Shown: positions 23,401-35,400 of the stretch, piece after piece
Layout of the letters: the number at the start of each line of letters is the position of its first letter
Position numbering within the stretch: the first letter of the stretch is position 1
Assembly (NCBI GenBank): GCA_020650975.1
Contig: JAIPMN010001124.1
Coordinates: forward strand, 1 to 64,000
DNA from: Apostichopus californicus
Taxonomy: Eukaryota; Echinodermata; Holothuroidea; Aspidochirotida; Stichopodidae
Length of the DNA: 64,000 nt
Direction: 5' to 3'
Notes under the pieces: generated by a model
Seen by the model: the letters and a program-made list of their open reading frames with translations, nothing else
Databases searched by the model: none
Told to the model about the DNA's origin: nothing
Made by a program: the position numbers and the translations under genes

Positions 23401-26400
23401 GGTCTTCAAAGTTCTTAAGGTGAGATTTATAACAGTTTTTGTAAGTAAACTTGTTTATTTTTCATTAGTCCATTGTTAATGACTTGGGGCAGTAAGGACA
23501 ATTGGAATGTCGATATAGTGTCATATGTAAATGATATATAGTCATATATTACCAGAAGCCAGATTAATAACATATTAATTCCATTTTAATGTTACATACA
23601 ACTGTAAAGTCATATACGAGTAAAGGTTGTGTATATATCTGTAACACTTGTATGTAAATCAACCTAGCATAGATACTCATAGACATAATCTGCTAATACT
23701 ATTCATCAGATGGGAATTTTTATGCAGCAATTTTATCCATTTCTTGTGTGATATAGAGTGAAAATTCAGCAATTATGTGATCGGGAAAGCATCATTCCAA
23801 AAGACCAATTTTTCTGACATTTATTTTGCTCATAATGTTTCCATGTGAAGGCATAAGCATGGCGTAATTCTATTGTCATCTGAAGAGTAACATATTTTGG
23901 TTTATTTCGTATATATATATATTTTTTTTCAAAACATATATACAACGAATGTAGCGAATACAGAGAGTTATGGAATGTGAAAGTATAGTATAGTATAAAT
24001 ATAGTATGTGCTCTACCCTTGAAGAGATAATGTTCCATCTATTTTACCTATCATACCTTCAATATTCATGGATATTTTTTGTTGTTTATTCCTCAGGGTA
24101 AAGTTAAAGCAGTACCATTAACTCACCACAAACAAGCCATGGAACCAACTCCAAAGTTTGATTCACATGTTGCTAAGAACATCATAGTGGATTTGACATC
24201 TTCCAGAGTGCAGACGTTTGTCTCTAATCAGGTAAAATGCTGAGCAGAACCACAGTAAATATCAACTGTAGAATTTAATCTACCAAGGTCATTTGGGTGA
24301 ACTGCTGCTCTCCTCACCCACCCCCCCCCCCTCCCGACCTCAAAATGGAAAAAAAAAAATTGTAAAAATATGGCAATGTCACATTATTCTTGAGAAAGAC
24401 GGCTGCCTCTTCAATATTTAAATGGTTAACATCACAAATATTTGAAGAATGCATCTGAATCAAAATTCTCAGCCTTACAAATGTTATGTAGAACTGAGCT
24501 CTCACTACTTGATGTGTCCAGTATTTTGTAAATGATACCAATAAATATAGATAACAAGATATTTGTTGTTCTTTGATTCTTAGATATATTGCTACCAATT
24601 TGGAGATTTGGAAATGGCCAAAAGGCCACAGCAGGTCTGTCCTTTTGCTCTTGTCTACTTTAAATACACGGAGAGGAAGAAAGAATCAACTTCACTTGGT
24701 GGTGCCTTTGATGTGTAAGTATGAGAAACCTGCTGTTGCAGAAACATGAAATATTGCCTTTATTGCTTCTTTTTGTGCTGTGCTGATTGTAAAACTTGCC
24801 AAAAAGGTCATTGTAGTGTGCGACCGATAATCGGTTAGACAATCGGCATCGGGCCGATTATCAGACAATCGGTAAATAATCGGCATCGGCAAAATCCATT
24901 GCGCTACCGATTATTTGGAACCGATTATTACGTTCCACATAAAGGATTGTATTTTTCCGCGCTTTTGATACACCACAACCACAACGGGAGAAAATTTTAG
25001 ATCATTCGATTCAATGCTATTCATAGCCGGGGAAGGTGCGCTAATCTACCGTGTAACGGTATCGCAAGTCCCTCGCGCGAGTTTGTACAAATGCTGTTCG
25101 ATACACTATCCAGTTTTGGCAGTTAACATCATACAGTTTACCCGCGTAACTCCATACAGTATACCCGTGATAAGCTTAGGGGGACGACGTATTTTTTTTA
25201 CTCCGCTTCTTGCATCTAAAAAAACCACCTGTCATCATGTTAAACGATTGATAAGAAAGATTAATTGTCTCGACTATATATAAACACCAAATTAATTAGT
25301 GTTTGCACGGGTTATCCGGATACCCGGGTACCCGCCCGACGCGATACTACCCGGTTCCTAATTTATTACCCGAATCCTACGCAAAGTGTGATTTAAAAAA
25401 AAAAAAAATTGGCAAACTGACGGTTAGGCAGATTTCCCATTGACTTAGTGTGGTGTTAGGCTACCATGTGGTCGATGATATCAGCAATAACGAAGGTAAC
25501 CACCCGACGCGATACTACCCAGTTCCTAATTTATTACCCGAATTCTACGCAAAGTGTGATTTTTAAAAAAAAAAAAAATTGCGAACCGATGGTTAGGCAG
25601 ATTTCCCATTGACTTAGTGTGGTGCTAGGCTAACATGTGGTCGAAGATAACAGCAATAACGAAAGAATTCCATAGATATCTTATAACTGCGTCACAATTT
25701 CAGCTAATAAACAGATGGCTAGGCTAGATACCCCATTGACTTAATCCATGGATATCTTATAACTGCGTCATAATTTCAGAGAATAAACAGATGGTTAGGC
25801 TTAGCCGGCTAGATTTCTCATTGACTTAGTGTGGTGTTAGGCAACCATGTGCAAGAAATTATTATTTATTCATTCGTTTATTTCATAGAAGGAAAAGCTG
25901 ACAAGGAATTTTACGAGATGTTTATGGATTATAGACGGGATAACTAAAAAATAATTATCGCAAGTGGCTTTTAACTAATCGTTTATTCCAAATGCGATCA
26001 AATTGCGCGAATCGCGCAATCTCGCGGCTAATGCGAACCTTGGGCCTGTATAATAGATAGTAGTAGTAACAACTTTATTTGGTCTGATCCAATAGACGTG
26101 TAGAGCAAGCATAAGCAGCGGCGGCAGTGCGATGTTAGTAGTAATTAATGTTAATTATATGAAGTTATTAACAAGTTAATGAAAGAAATAAAAGCAAATA
26201 GAAATTATTGAAGAAGGTTTTATACCTTATCTTACACCTACTTATTTGAACATGAAAACATTGTCAGTAGAGAATATAATTCATTTTTTATAGCATCCAA
26301 TATGTAATTTCTTGAAAACCGTGATACACGAGAGTAAATAAAAAATTTCCGGGTACCTGGATACCCGACGGGTAACGGCTCTCGGGTACCCGGTTCCCGA

Positions 26401-29400
26401 TTTTTGGACCCGTGTAAACACTAAAATTAATATACTTTTGAACCACTTTGGCCGTTTCACCGTAGGTGAAAACTGGAAAGTGAAAACGACATTAGGCTTT
26501 GTTCATTGTGAGTTCTACGTACATTAGGCTAGTCTGGCTGAAGAACGGTTAAGCTTCATAACTGTTCAGTTTGAAAATGCGCCCAAGATTTTACAAATGG
26601 CATAAAATGATGAAATCAAGGCTCCAAATACTCCTAAAAATCCCTAAACACGTTTGGCGACAGTCCTCAGTAGTTCTACTGCATTACAGTATTTTGTGAT
26701 TAGGCAAACATTCTTTCGCATATTTTTGCGAAAAACCCGAAGCAACTTTTTTCCCTGACCGCATGTACCATACGTGCTAAGTAACAGTAACTAAACTCCT
26801 AACCGCAACCGACTAAAAGCAAGTCTGATTTCCAGTGACACGCGCGACAAAGTCAATGGGACTTTAGTGTGTGATTTCTCCCACATGTAGTTAAGTCAAT
26901 GGAGAAGCGCCATTGACTTACTGTGTATGATCGTTTGAAACAACGTTCGATCGGAAGTTTTACTGCGCAGATGTTGATCATTGAAAACTTGAAGCAAACG
27001 TTCGGGATTGTTTTATTTTTCATAATAAAATAAAACTGTTAGCAAACTGCTTATCCACTAAAGAGCCTGTGTAAGAATATGTGTATTTAGTTGGCGTGAC
27101 ACTTCGATCCTGCTAGGATCGAAACGTCAGGCCAACTTACTCTTACACATTATTTTTCATATCAGATTATATATTTCGATATCAGCTAACGAAATAACAA
27201 ATATTTTATTTACGTGCGATATACTTTTTACTTTATTTAAGTTGGAGTTGCAACACTGATTATGGTTTTAATAGCAGGTATAAAAGCTGTCCCTAACTTT
27301 TTCTTTTTTCATTTCGTAGCCAATGGCTACTATTTTTCCCCTTCTGTAGTCTATACAAATAATACAGCACTGTGTTGTGGCGGGATTGCAATATTGCGAC
27401 TCCTCGTTATAATCGTACATCGCCCCATGTTTGTATTACAGTGTTCTAATGCTTGCTCCATTAATCTTTACTGTGAAAAGTTTAGTCGTTCATTTACATC
27501 TTTGATTGTATTGGCCTAGAAGTTGGTAATCATGCATAACACTAAATAATACATTAGGCCAGTTCCACAAAAATTTTGAAATAATCGGTAATCGGCATCG
27601 GCCAATTGTTACAGGAATTAATCGGTAATCGGTAAAACCGATTGTCATACAATCGGTCGAACACTAGGTCATTGTCTTATTCTTTACTCTGTCATTAAAG
27701 TTTGTAGCCTCATTCCTAGTAAGTAGAACTAATTATCTAGAGTGGTATTTACAATGCAAAGATATTACTGTCAAATAGGTCCTTGTGTTGACTGACTATT
27801 CAGCCAAATTTCTGTTTCAACATTTTTTCAAATGGAATTGAAAGCCTTCCAAAGCTTTAAAAGGCTTAACATTGTTATGGATCAATACACAAATCAATTG
27901 TGACATGATTGGAACTTTTAGGCAGTAAAGGTAGGTTGTATAATTTGAAACTTTGATTGTAATATTGTTAACTAATTGCTTTACTTCTTACTCCTTTTGC
28001 GTCAGTCAACTACAGTTACGCTTCGCTCTTCCTATCATGTGCATTTGCAATTAACTCCTGGTCCACGTACCCGCACTCGTTATGGCAATCGTGCCTTTTC
28101 TCTTGCTGCACCTTCTCATTTGGAACGAACTCCCATTTCACGTTCGTGACTCTCCCTCCCTCTGTATTTTCAAGAGACAACTTAAAACATTTCTGTTCGA
28201 TTCCTAGTCTCCTTTTTTCCTACTTTGTAAAGTGCTTTGAAAAGCTGTATTAAGCTCTATTTAATGTAATTTATTACTATTATTATAATTACTTCTCTTA
28301 TGATCTTAGAACTACCAAGAAAGACGTCACTCGTAATAAAGAAGACATCACTAAAGGAACTAAGAAACCTGCGCTATATACCACAGGTTTGTCACCAAAT
28401 TCAGTGTCACAAGTCAAATGTTTGAATATTCAAAGATTGATATAGCTGTTATAAAAATAGTGGGTGTGCTCCTTCCTGGTATAATCCTTGCTGGCAGTGT
28501 TTGCATCCAAACTGTACTCAAATAGGAAAGGAATAGGTGGGCGAGTAAATGACATGCCAACCACCATTAGGAGGAGTAGGTTACATGCAAATCAAACAAA
28601 ATAGAGTACAGTTAAAGACAAACAGAAGCAAAAAGTGACTAAAATGTTGGTTCTTAGCCAAGAAACAAAAACCATGACTGGTGAACATTTCCAAAAGTGA
28701 AAAAATTACAGGAAAATGTTGGGAATTATTCAATTAAAATTGTCCACGTTGCTCTTTGAGGTGCTTCAGTTTTCCCTCCATATTTAGTACTTATTTACTT
28801 TGAACCTGATTGATGTTTGAGGGATAACCTGTTAGGGAGAATCTCCATGAGAGCATTTTGGGGAATTCAAAGCAATGTTCTCATGAAATTATTAACAGAA
28901 TAGACCAGAGGTTCATATTAAGGATAAATAACCTCAAAAAATATAAAACAGCAGTTCATCAAAGTATATATAAACATATTATATTCACAGGTTGAGAGAA
29001 AATGACATTAAAATACTTACTACAAGCCTTTGAAATTTTAAACAGTATGAACATTGTTAAGATGTCAGGGATCGACTTTGTCCAGACGGCCCAAAGTATA
29101 TCAGGGTATTGCTGGGTCCTATTTCCAAAAATATTGCCAGCCATTACATAATTTGTCATACCATTTACATAACATTTACATAAATGTAATATCAATAAAT
29201 ACATAGTATTGTGACTAGTAATAGGCCGTTAGATAATTAACTGAGCATTATCAATGCTAAAAGCCAGTAAGTAATCAATATCATCTTTATTAAGTTATTT
29301 TTTAGTTATTTACTCCTAATCTATGAATAAGTCAACTTTTGGCATAAAGAGTGGAATTGAGACTAAACCAGTTGTAAACAGTGTAAGGAAATTGGAGGTG

Positions 29401-32400
29401 GAAATGGGATAAGGAAAAATCTTTGGCGTGTTTTGAAGTTTTATTTCTACACCTATACAATGCAAATATTTATCTGTAAGTTTCTCTATTGGGTATTTGG
29501 TCCACTGAGGTTGAATGTATTGACAAGAAGTGATTCTGTGATGTCACAAACATGTTTGTACTGTGCACATTTTGAAGGGGTTGAGGTTATTTTCAAATGT
29601 CATTTTCTCTTACCCTGTAATTTATATGAATATCTGGGTTGGTTAAGTCTTGTTTATATGAAAAACCTTTGGATATTTCATTAAGGAGTAATACTAGTGG
29701 TGTCTAAGGATGATGTCAAGGATGAAAGATGGAAGAGAGTACATTAATAATTTAAAAATATCCATGACATTGTTAATAGCCCAGTTGTTTGTGATATATG
29801 TGTATAAATGTGTATAAAACTAGCTTGGTCATCTGATTACCTATGTTGAATTCACTTATACAGTTGTGATTGCCACTGTTTACTGTGTTATTTATATCTA
29901 TGGGTGTGCACACCTACAGTGAGTTTACTGATGTATTTATATCTATGGGTGTACACACCTTCAGTGAATTGACTAATGTATTATTTATATCTGTGGGTGT
30001 GCACACCTACAGTGAGTTTACTGATGTATTTATATCTATGGGTGTGAACACTTACAGTGAATTTACTCATGTAATATTTATATCTGTGGGTGTGCACACC
30101 TACAGTGAATTTACTAAGGTATTTATATCTATGGGTGTACACACCTACAGTGAATTTACTAATGTATTATTTATATCTATGGGTGTGAACACTTACAGTG
30201 AATTTACTAATGTATTATTTATATCTATGAGGGTTCACACCTACAGTGAATTTACTAACGTATTATTTATATCTATGGGTGTACACACCTACAGTGAATT
30301 TACTAATGTATTATTTATATCTATGAGTCTACACACCTAGAGTGAAATTTTAATCAAATGATGCTTGCCTATATATTATTTTACAGCATTTATCAATAAT
30401 CAGAATTCAATTGCTCAAAGAACAGGAACATCACAAATTTATCCCAAGAACTTGAAGGTCATTTCTGTTGTCAGATCATTGCAATTTTAAGTTTGTGATC
30501 TGTGGTTATAGAGCATTATTGGTTATTTATCATCGATACTGTTCGTAATTAAACTTTGTTTCTAAAATGTTTCACTCTTTTCCTCTTTCATCATAACAGT
30601 GTATTCACCGCCAATCACCTTGTGGAAGGGTAAACTTATCAATGGGGGCAAAGAGCATTGTAGTGCTTGCCTTGTATCCAGTAGACTTCCATTCTTGCCA
30701 ACAGACCTGTAAGTCCATGCTAATATTAGCTCTTAAATGTGAAACATGTATTTCTATACATGCAGTTTGCAGATACTATTGTCACTTGTGTACATTCCGT
30801 CAACTCAAACTTTCTCTTACATTATTTGTCAAAATGTGTGTGACAAAGCTAAGAAAATACATTTCTTGTAAGTTTAGTCATCAATTTAGTTTAATAAGAC
30901 ATGACTATGTAGTTTTTTAGAAAGGCATTACAGTGTGGATAAAACTTAATTATAATGCAGGAAAGGAAATAAAAACCCAATTAATGTTATAAAGTGTTAA
31001 ATGTCTTTGTTTGTCTTTGGTTAGATCAGTTGTTTCTTTTGTCTGAAATGGATTAATATCATTGGTTAGTTAAGTTTACTTTAGTTTATCTTTCTCCACA
31101 TCACCTCAGTGAGGTATAAGAGACATTTACAAGGTACATTTCAATAATAATCCAGATATTAACTACAAAATGACAAATAACTTATAACTTAAGAACATAG
31201 GGAGTAAAAAGGAAAGAGAAAAGAATTACACACGTTCTTCCAACAATTTGTGCTCAATAGTTTGAGAGGAGAAAGAGGGGTAGGGGGAAGACTTTAGAAA
31301 AGTCTAAAATTGAAACGTGGCACCAGAGACTGTTAAGAGAAAGAAACTTCCTTAATTAAGAGACAAATGTTTTGAGAATTTTTCTACAAAATTTACTTAG
31401 ATTTACAAGGACACTTTTACCTGATGATTGAAACAAATGCTTCATTTTAATATAACTGGGTCTTTTCCTAAAATATGGTTTCAAGAACTCAATCCTATCG
31501 GCTGAAAAGTAAGGACAAACAAAAATGACACGAAACTCGTCTCCTAAATAAGTTTGGTCACATAACTCACACAATCTTTCATGAAAATCAATGTTTGTAA
31601 ACCTTCCATGTACGATAGGGAGTTTACTATTAACACAGCGGAATTTACTTAAGGTTACTCTGTGGGGGAAATTTAAGTTAGTCAAATAAATTTCAAACTC
31701 AAGTTTCTCTTTGTACATTCATACATGGTGATACTTGCAGCAGACACTTGGACACAGCTTGGACAGAGTCAAATATTATTAATTCCCTGCTCATTGATAT
31801 TGCTTAGTTGAAAGAATACGTGGGAGGTTAGAATTTCATGATCATGTGTGAAAGTTGTGGCCTCAAATCAGAAACTGCCTCCTTATAACCAGATAAATTG
31901 CACTCTCTTTCAGATGTTTCAAACATATGTAAATAAAATGCTATCTACATTTGTAAAAGTGCAAAGTTTGTTTGTAGACAGTTTACTTTTTGGCAACTTA
32001 GGAAAGTGAAAGACATTCCCAAATTTTATTGAAGAATCAAAATATATATATTTTATCCTTTCTGATTTGTTATTTACAAGTTTTATTTTTAATGCTGATG
32101 CATTAAGTTGTAAAATTTATATGTGTGGACTTGGGTTCCGATTTGTTTTTTTTTTGTCAGGCCTAGACGTCTGAATCTCAACACTGCCCTACCGATCAGT
32201 AAAGTCAAAAAGATAATGCCGTCCAACATCAGCAAGCATCCAAAGCTCTGTCATTTTTCAAGATACAGAGAGGGTAAGGAAGTTAATCCTTGGCAATATT
32301 TTCATCAGTGTCATTTTTGATACTTTCAATCTTCAAACTTACTCAATACACAGAAAACCTATAAACTATGATAACTATTAAATGTTCAATACTTTTTTCT

Positions 32401-35400
32401 TTATCAGAAACTTTGAAATGATGTAGAAAGTGAACTAGAGAGATTCTCACCAGTGGCTTTATGATATTGCTAGTCTGTGCATTGTCTGTTTAGCCATGTA
32501 TATTCCTAAGTATGTGCATTTGTGTTTAGGAGGGAGTGAGAGAATGGCAGTGTTTTATATTAAATGGTCAGAGTCCTGATTTGTAAAGAGGAAAGTGGTA
32601 TAGTTGATCTTATGTATGTCTGAAGCATTTGTGGATTTTTCCTTTCATTTGTAGTTTCTGCAAAGGGACGCTACTTCAGCTATGCACAGATGAGGAGGAT
32701 TGGAGATAAAACTGCATTTCTTGAACTATTCAAATGCCTGAAGGAAAATGACATGGTAAGAAATTAGTTGATCAAATTTGTTATTTTTTGCAAAGAGGGA
32801 TCAATGGCATGCAGAGTCTGCCACAGGGATAAAATATGATATTCTATACAATCTCATTTGTATCTCATAAATTTTATAGAGATTCATGTGGCCACCCCTT
32901 CCCTTTATGGTTGTGGATGTAAAGATTGCAATTAAAAAAAGTATCGCTTCTTTTTCCATTTATTTTGTACACTGCGTCGCTACGTTTAGTGGAATTACAC
33001 ACTAAATGATAGTGAAAAGGGAGTTGAGTACACATTCCAGGTAAGGTTATTACAGGAAAAGAGTGAAAATTGTGATAAATATATCAAGTCGATATGTACT
33101 TTGGATTGTTGTTAAAATGAATTTGTCTACAAAGACTTGTTTGAATTTACCCTTCCCTATTTGTTGTTGCTGTGGATATTTAAAGGCATATTTAAAAGCA
33201 TCTTCCAAATATCTGAACATTTTCTCAAATACTTGCAACATTTTTTTCAGTGTTCAAGGACTAGTTATGTTCTTTATTTAAAGATCAAATTTATTGTCCC
33301 CAATGTATAATTTCTAAAACTTTCAGAAAGTAGTCATGAATAGTTTATAATTCTTATTTTTTGTTGTTGTGATAATTGAGATGTCTCTGCCTGAAAATAA
33401 ATCCTGGGATTAGCAATAAAAGAAGTCAAAGAGCTGACCATACACACTGCATGTTTTGTTTTTTAACAGGCCTTGCAGAAGAAGATTGACAACAAATTGT
33501 TGTTTGTACTGCCACCATGTACTCTGACTGAGGAATTAGGGGTCACTAAGTCTGTCAAAACATGTGTGCTACACGTATTGTTTGTATCAAACAGAAGTTC
33601 TTTCAGAAACTTCACAGGTAAGAAAAATTAACGCCAGTCTTTAGAGCTGTTTGTTTTAAAGGTATGTGGCAGTGGCTGCTGATGTGACACATTAGAGAAA
33701 GAATTAGTTTCAAAATTGTCAAGTTTATGTAAAGTTAAAGTTCTCAGTTGCCCATATTTCTGTACTTTCTGTGCAAAGACATTACATATTGAGCCAAAAA
33801 ATGATACAGTTAATTATATACCGAAGAATTAATATGGCATTTCTTACACGACACACTGATGCTCAGTGGTTGAAGCTTAATCTTAAGATATGACTTTTGA
33901 AGCCTGTTTTCCACTTTCATTAGACAATCCTACCCCAGATGGCTTCCATTACAGTTAAGCAGTGAAATGACTATACCAATCACAATGTCTCTGTATATTA
34001 TTTCTCACATCTTTTCTGAGATTTCTAGACTAGCAGTTGACTTCATGAACTCTCTTTATGATTAACAGATCAGTCATTGAAACCTCTTCTTCATTTTGTG
34101 TTGAGAATACAAGTTTTGATATTCTGTTCTAATGGACTAAAAGTACCAAATATTGAATTTCTTTGCAAAAATTATTTCTTAAATTTTGAAAGAGTAAAGA
34201 AGTAGATAGAAAAGGGCTGATTGAACAAAATATTGTCTTTGTTTTTGGAGTCCTGTTCTAACCTAATTTCTTGTCTATTTCAATACTTTTGCCAGTTTTC
34301 ACATTATCCTTGAGTGATATTCATAATATTTATTGATCTTTACTTTTTTTTAAACTTTTTTTTTAATTTTAGATATAGGACTGAAAAAGGCTGCATCCAG
34401 AGTAGAAGATGAAAAGCCTCAGTTACCGGTCGTAAGTCAATCAAAGACTGCCAATTGTAAGGCAGATATTGGGAAGATGTTCCATCGTATGACCAGTTTC
34501 TACTCGGGAGAAAAAGTAAAAAAGAAGACCCCCTTGAGAAGTGCAATTCGAAACTCTGTCAGTGAGAGCAAGGATCCTCCTGCCAGTGAGGTTTCAAAAG
34601 ATGGTAACAACAGAAACATTAATACGGATACAGTACTGAAGGATGCCACCAACAGCATAGTGAAAGACATGAAGCCTAGTCAAAATCATGTGCCTCAGGT
34701 GGTGGAGGAACCTCAAACTGTTCCCACTGTAGAACAGGTACCCTTCCATTCAGGTAGACTGGAACATGTGGAAGGCAGTTTCTCTCCAATTGAAGAAGAC
34801 AGTCCGCCACCACCACAGACACAACAAGGCCCAAGGACACTAACAAAGGACACATCTGATGAGAGTAATAGGTCAAGGGTCAAACAGGGTGATAAACAGG
34901 AAGGGTCGTCAGAGTTACAGCATGAACAAAAGTTTAGCCATCCTCCAAAGCCCACCAGAATGTTTGCTGATAATTCTGCATTACCAGACATTAATCATAA
35001 GATCAATCAATTGACAGAACTGGTGAAGGTCAAGGAGAAGATTGTTTCCATGTCTGCGTCATCCTCTGACGTCTCAGGTACCACAGATGCAGTGAAGGGC
35101 TACCAGACAAGGATATCTGAACTGAAGGGTAACTTAGAAATGTTACTGCAGGAGCGAGCCGGTCTCAAGCAGGTAGAGCAGTTGAAGGTGAGCTTTCAGA
35201 GACAGAGAGTCGCAGAGAGACTGAAAGCACTCTCGCCAGCCGTACAGACGCCCACTCTCCCCGCCGAACAAGACTCGATAGGAATGATCACTCCCAATCC
35301 TACGCTGAGCCAGCATTATCCTACTACCCCTGATCATGCTACTTATGATTATCTCAGTGCCAATGAATCTGAACCATACTTTAATTCTCCCGATGGGGAA

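Larger units (their letters stand above)
24814..27666. mobile_element. Non-autonomous hAT element (2853 bp) in TASOR intron 7, host to a second element
   Basis: The terminal inverted repeats are TAGTGTGCGACCGAT (left) and TAGTGTTCGACCGAT (reverse of right), followed by many ATCGG/CCGAT subterminal motifs on both ends. The exact 8-bp direct repeat GGTCATTG flanks it at 24806-24813 and 27667-27674. This is hAT chemistry. There is no transposase frame; the longest internal frame is under 90 codons. A palindrome TTCGATCCT-GCT-AGGATCGAA lies at 27103-27123. It starts 99 bp after exon 7 and contains the nested element at 25297-26423. Confidence 0.9.

Noticed and set aside
29883-30345. CRISPR-like look of the regular repeats
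   Set aside because: There are no unique spacers of constant length; units are contiguous, and this is an animal intron.
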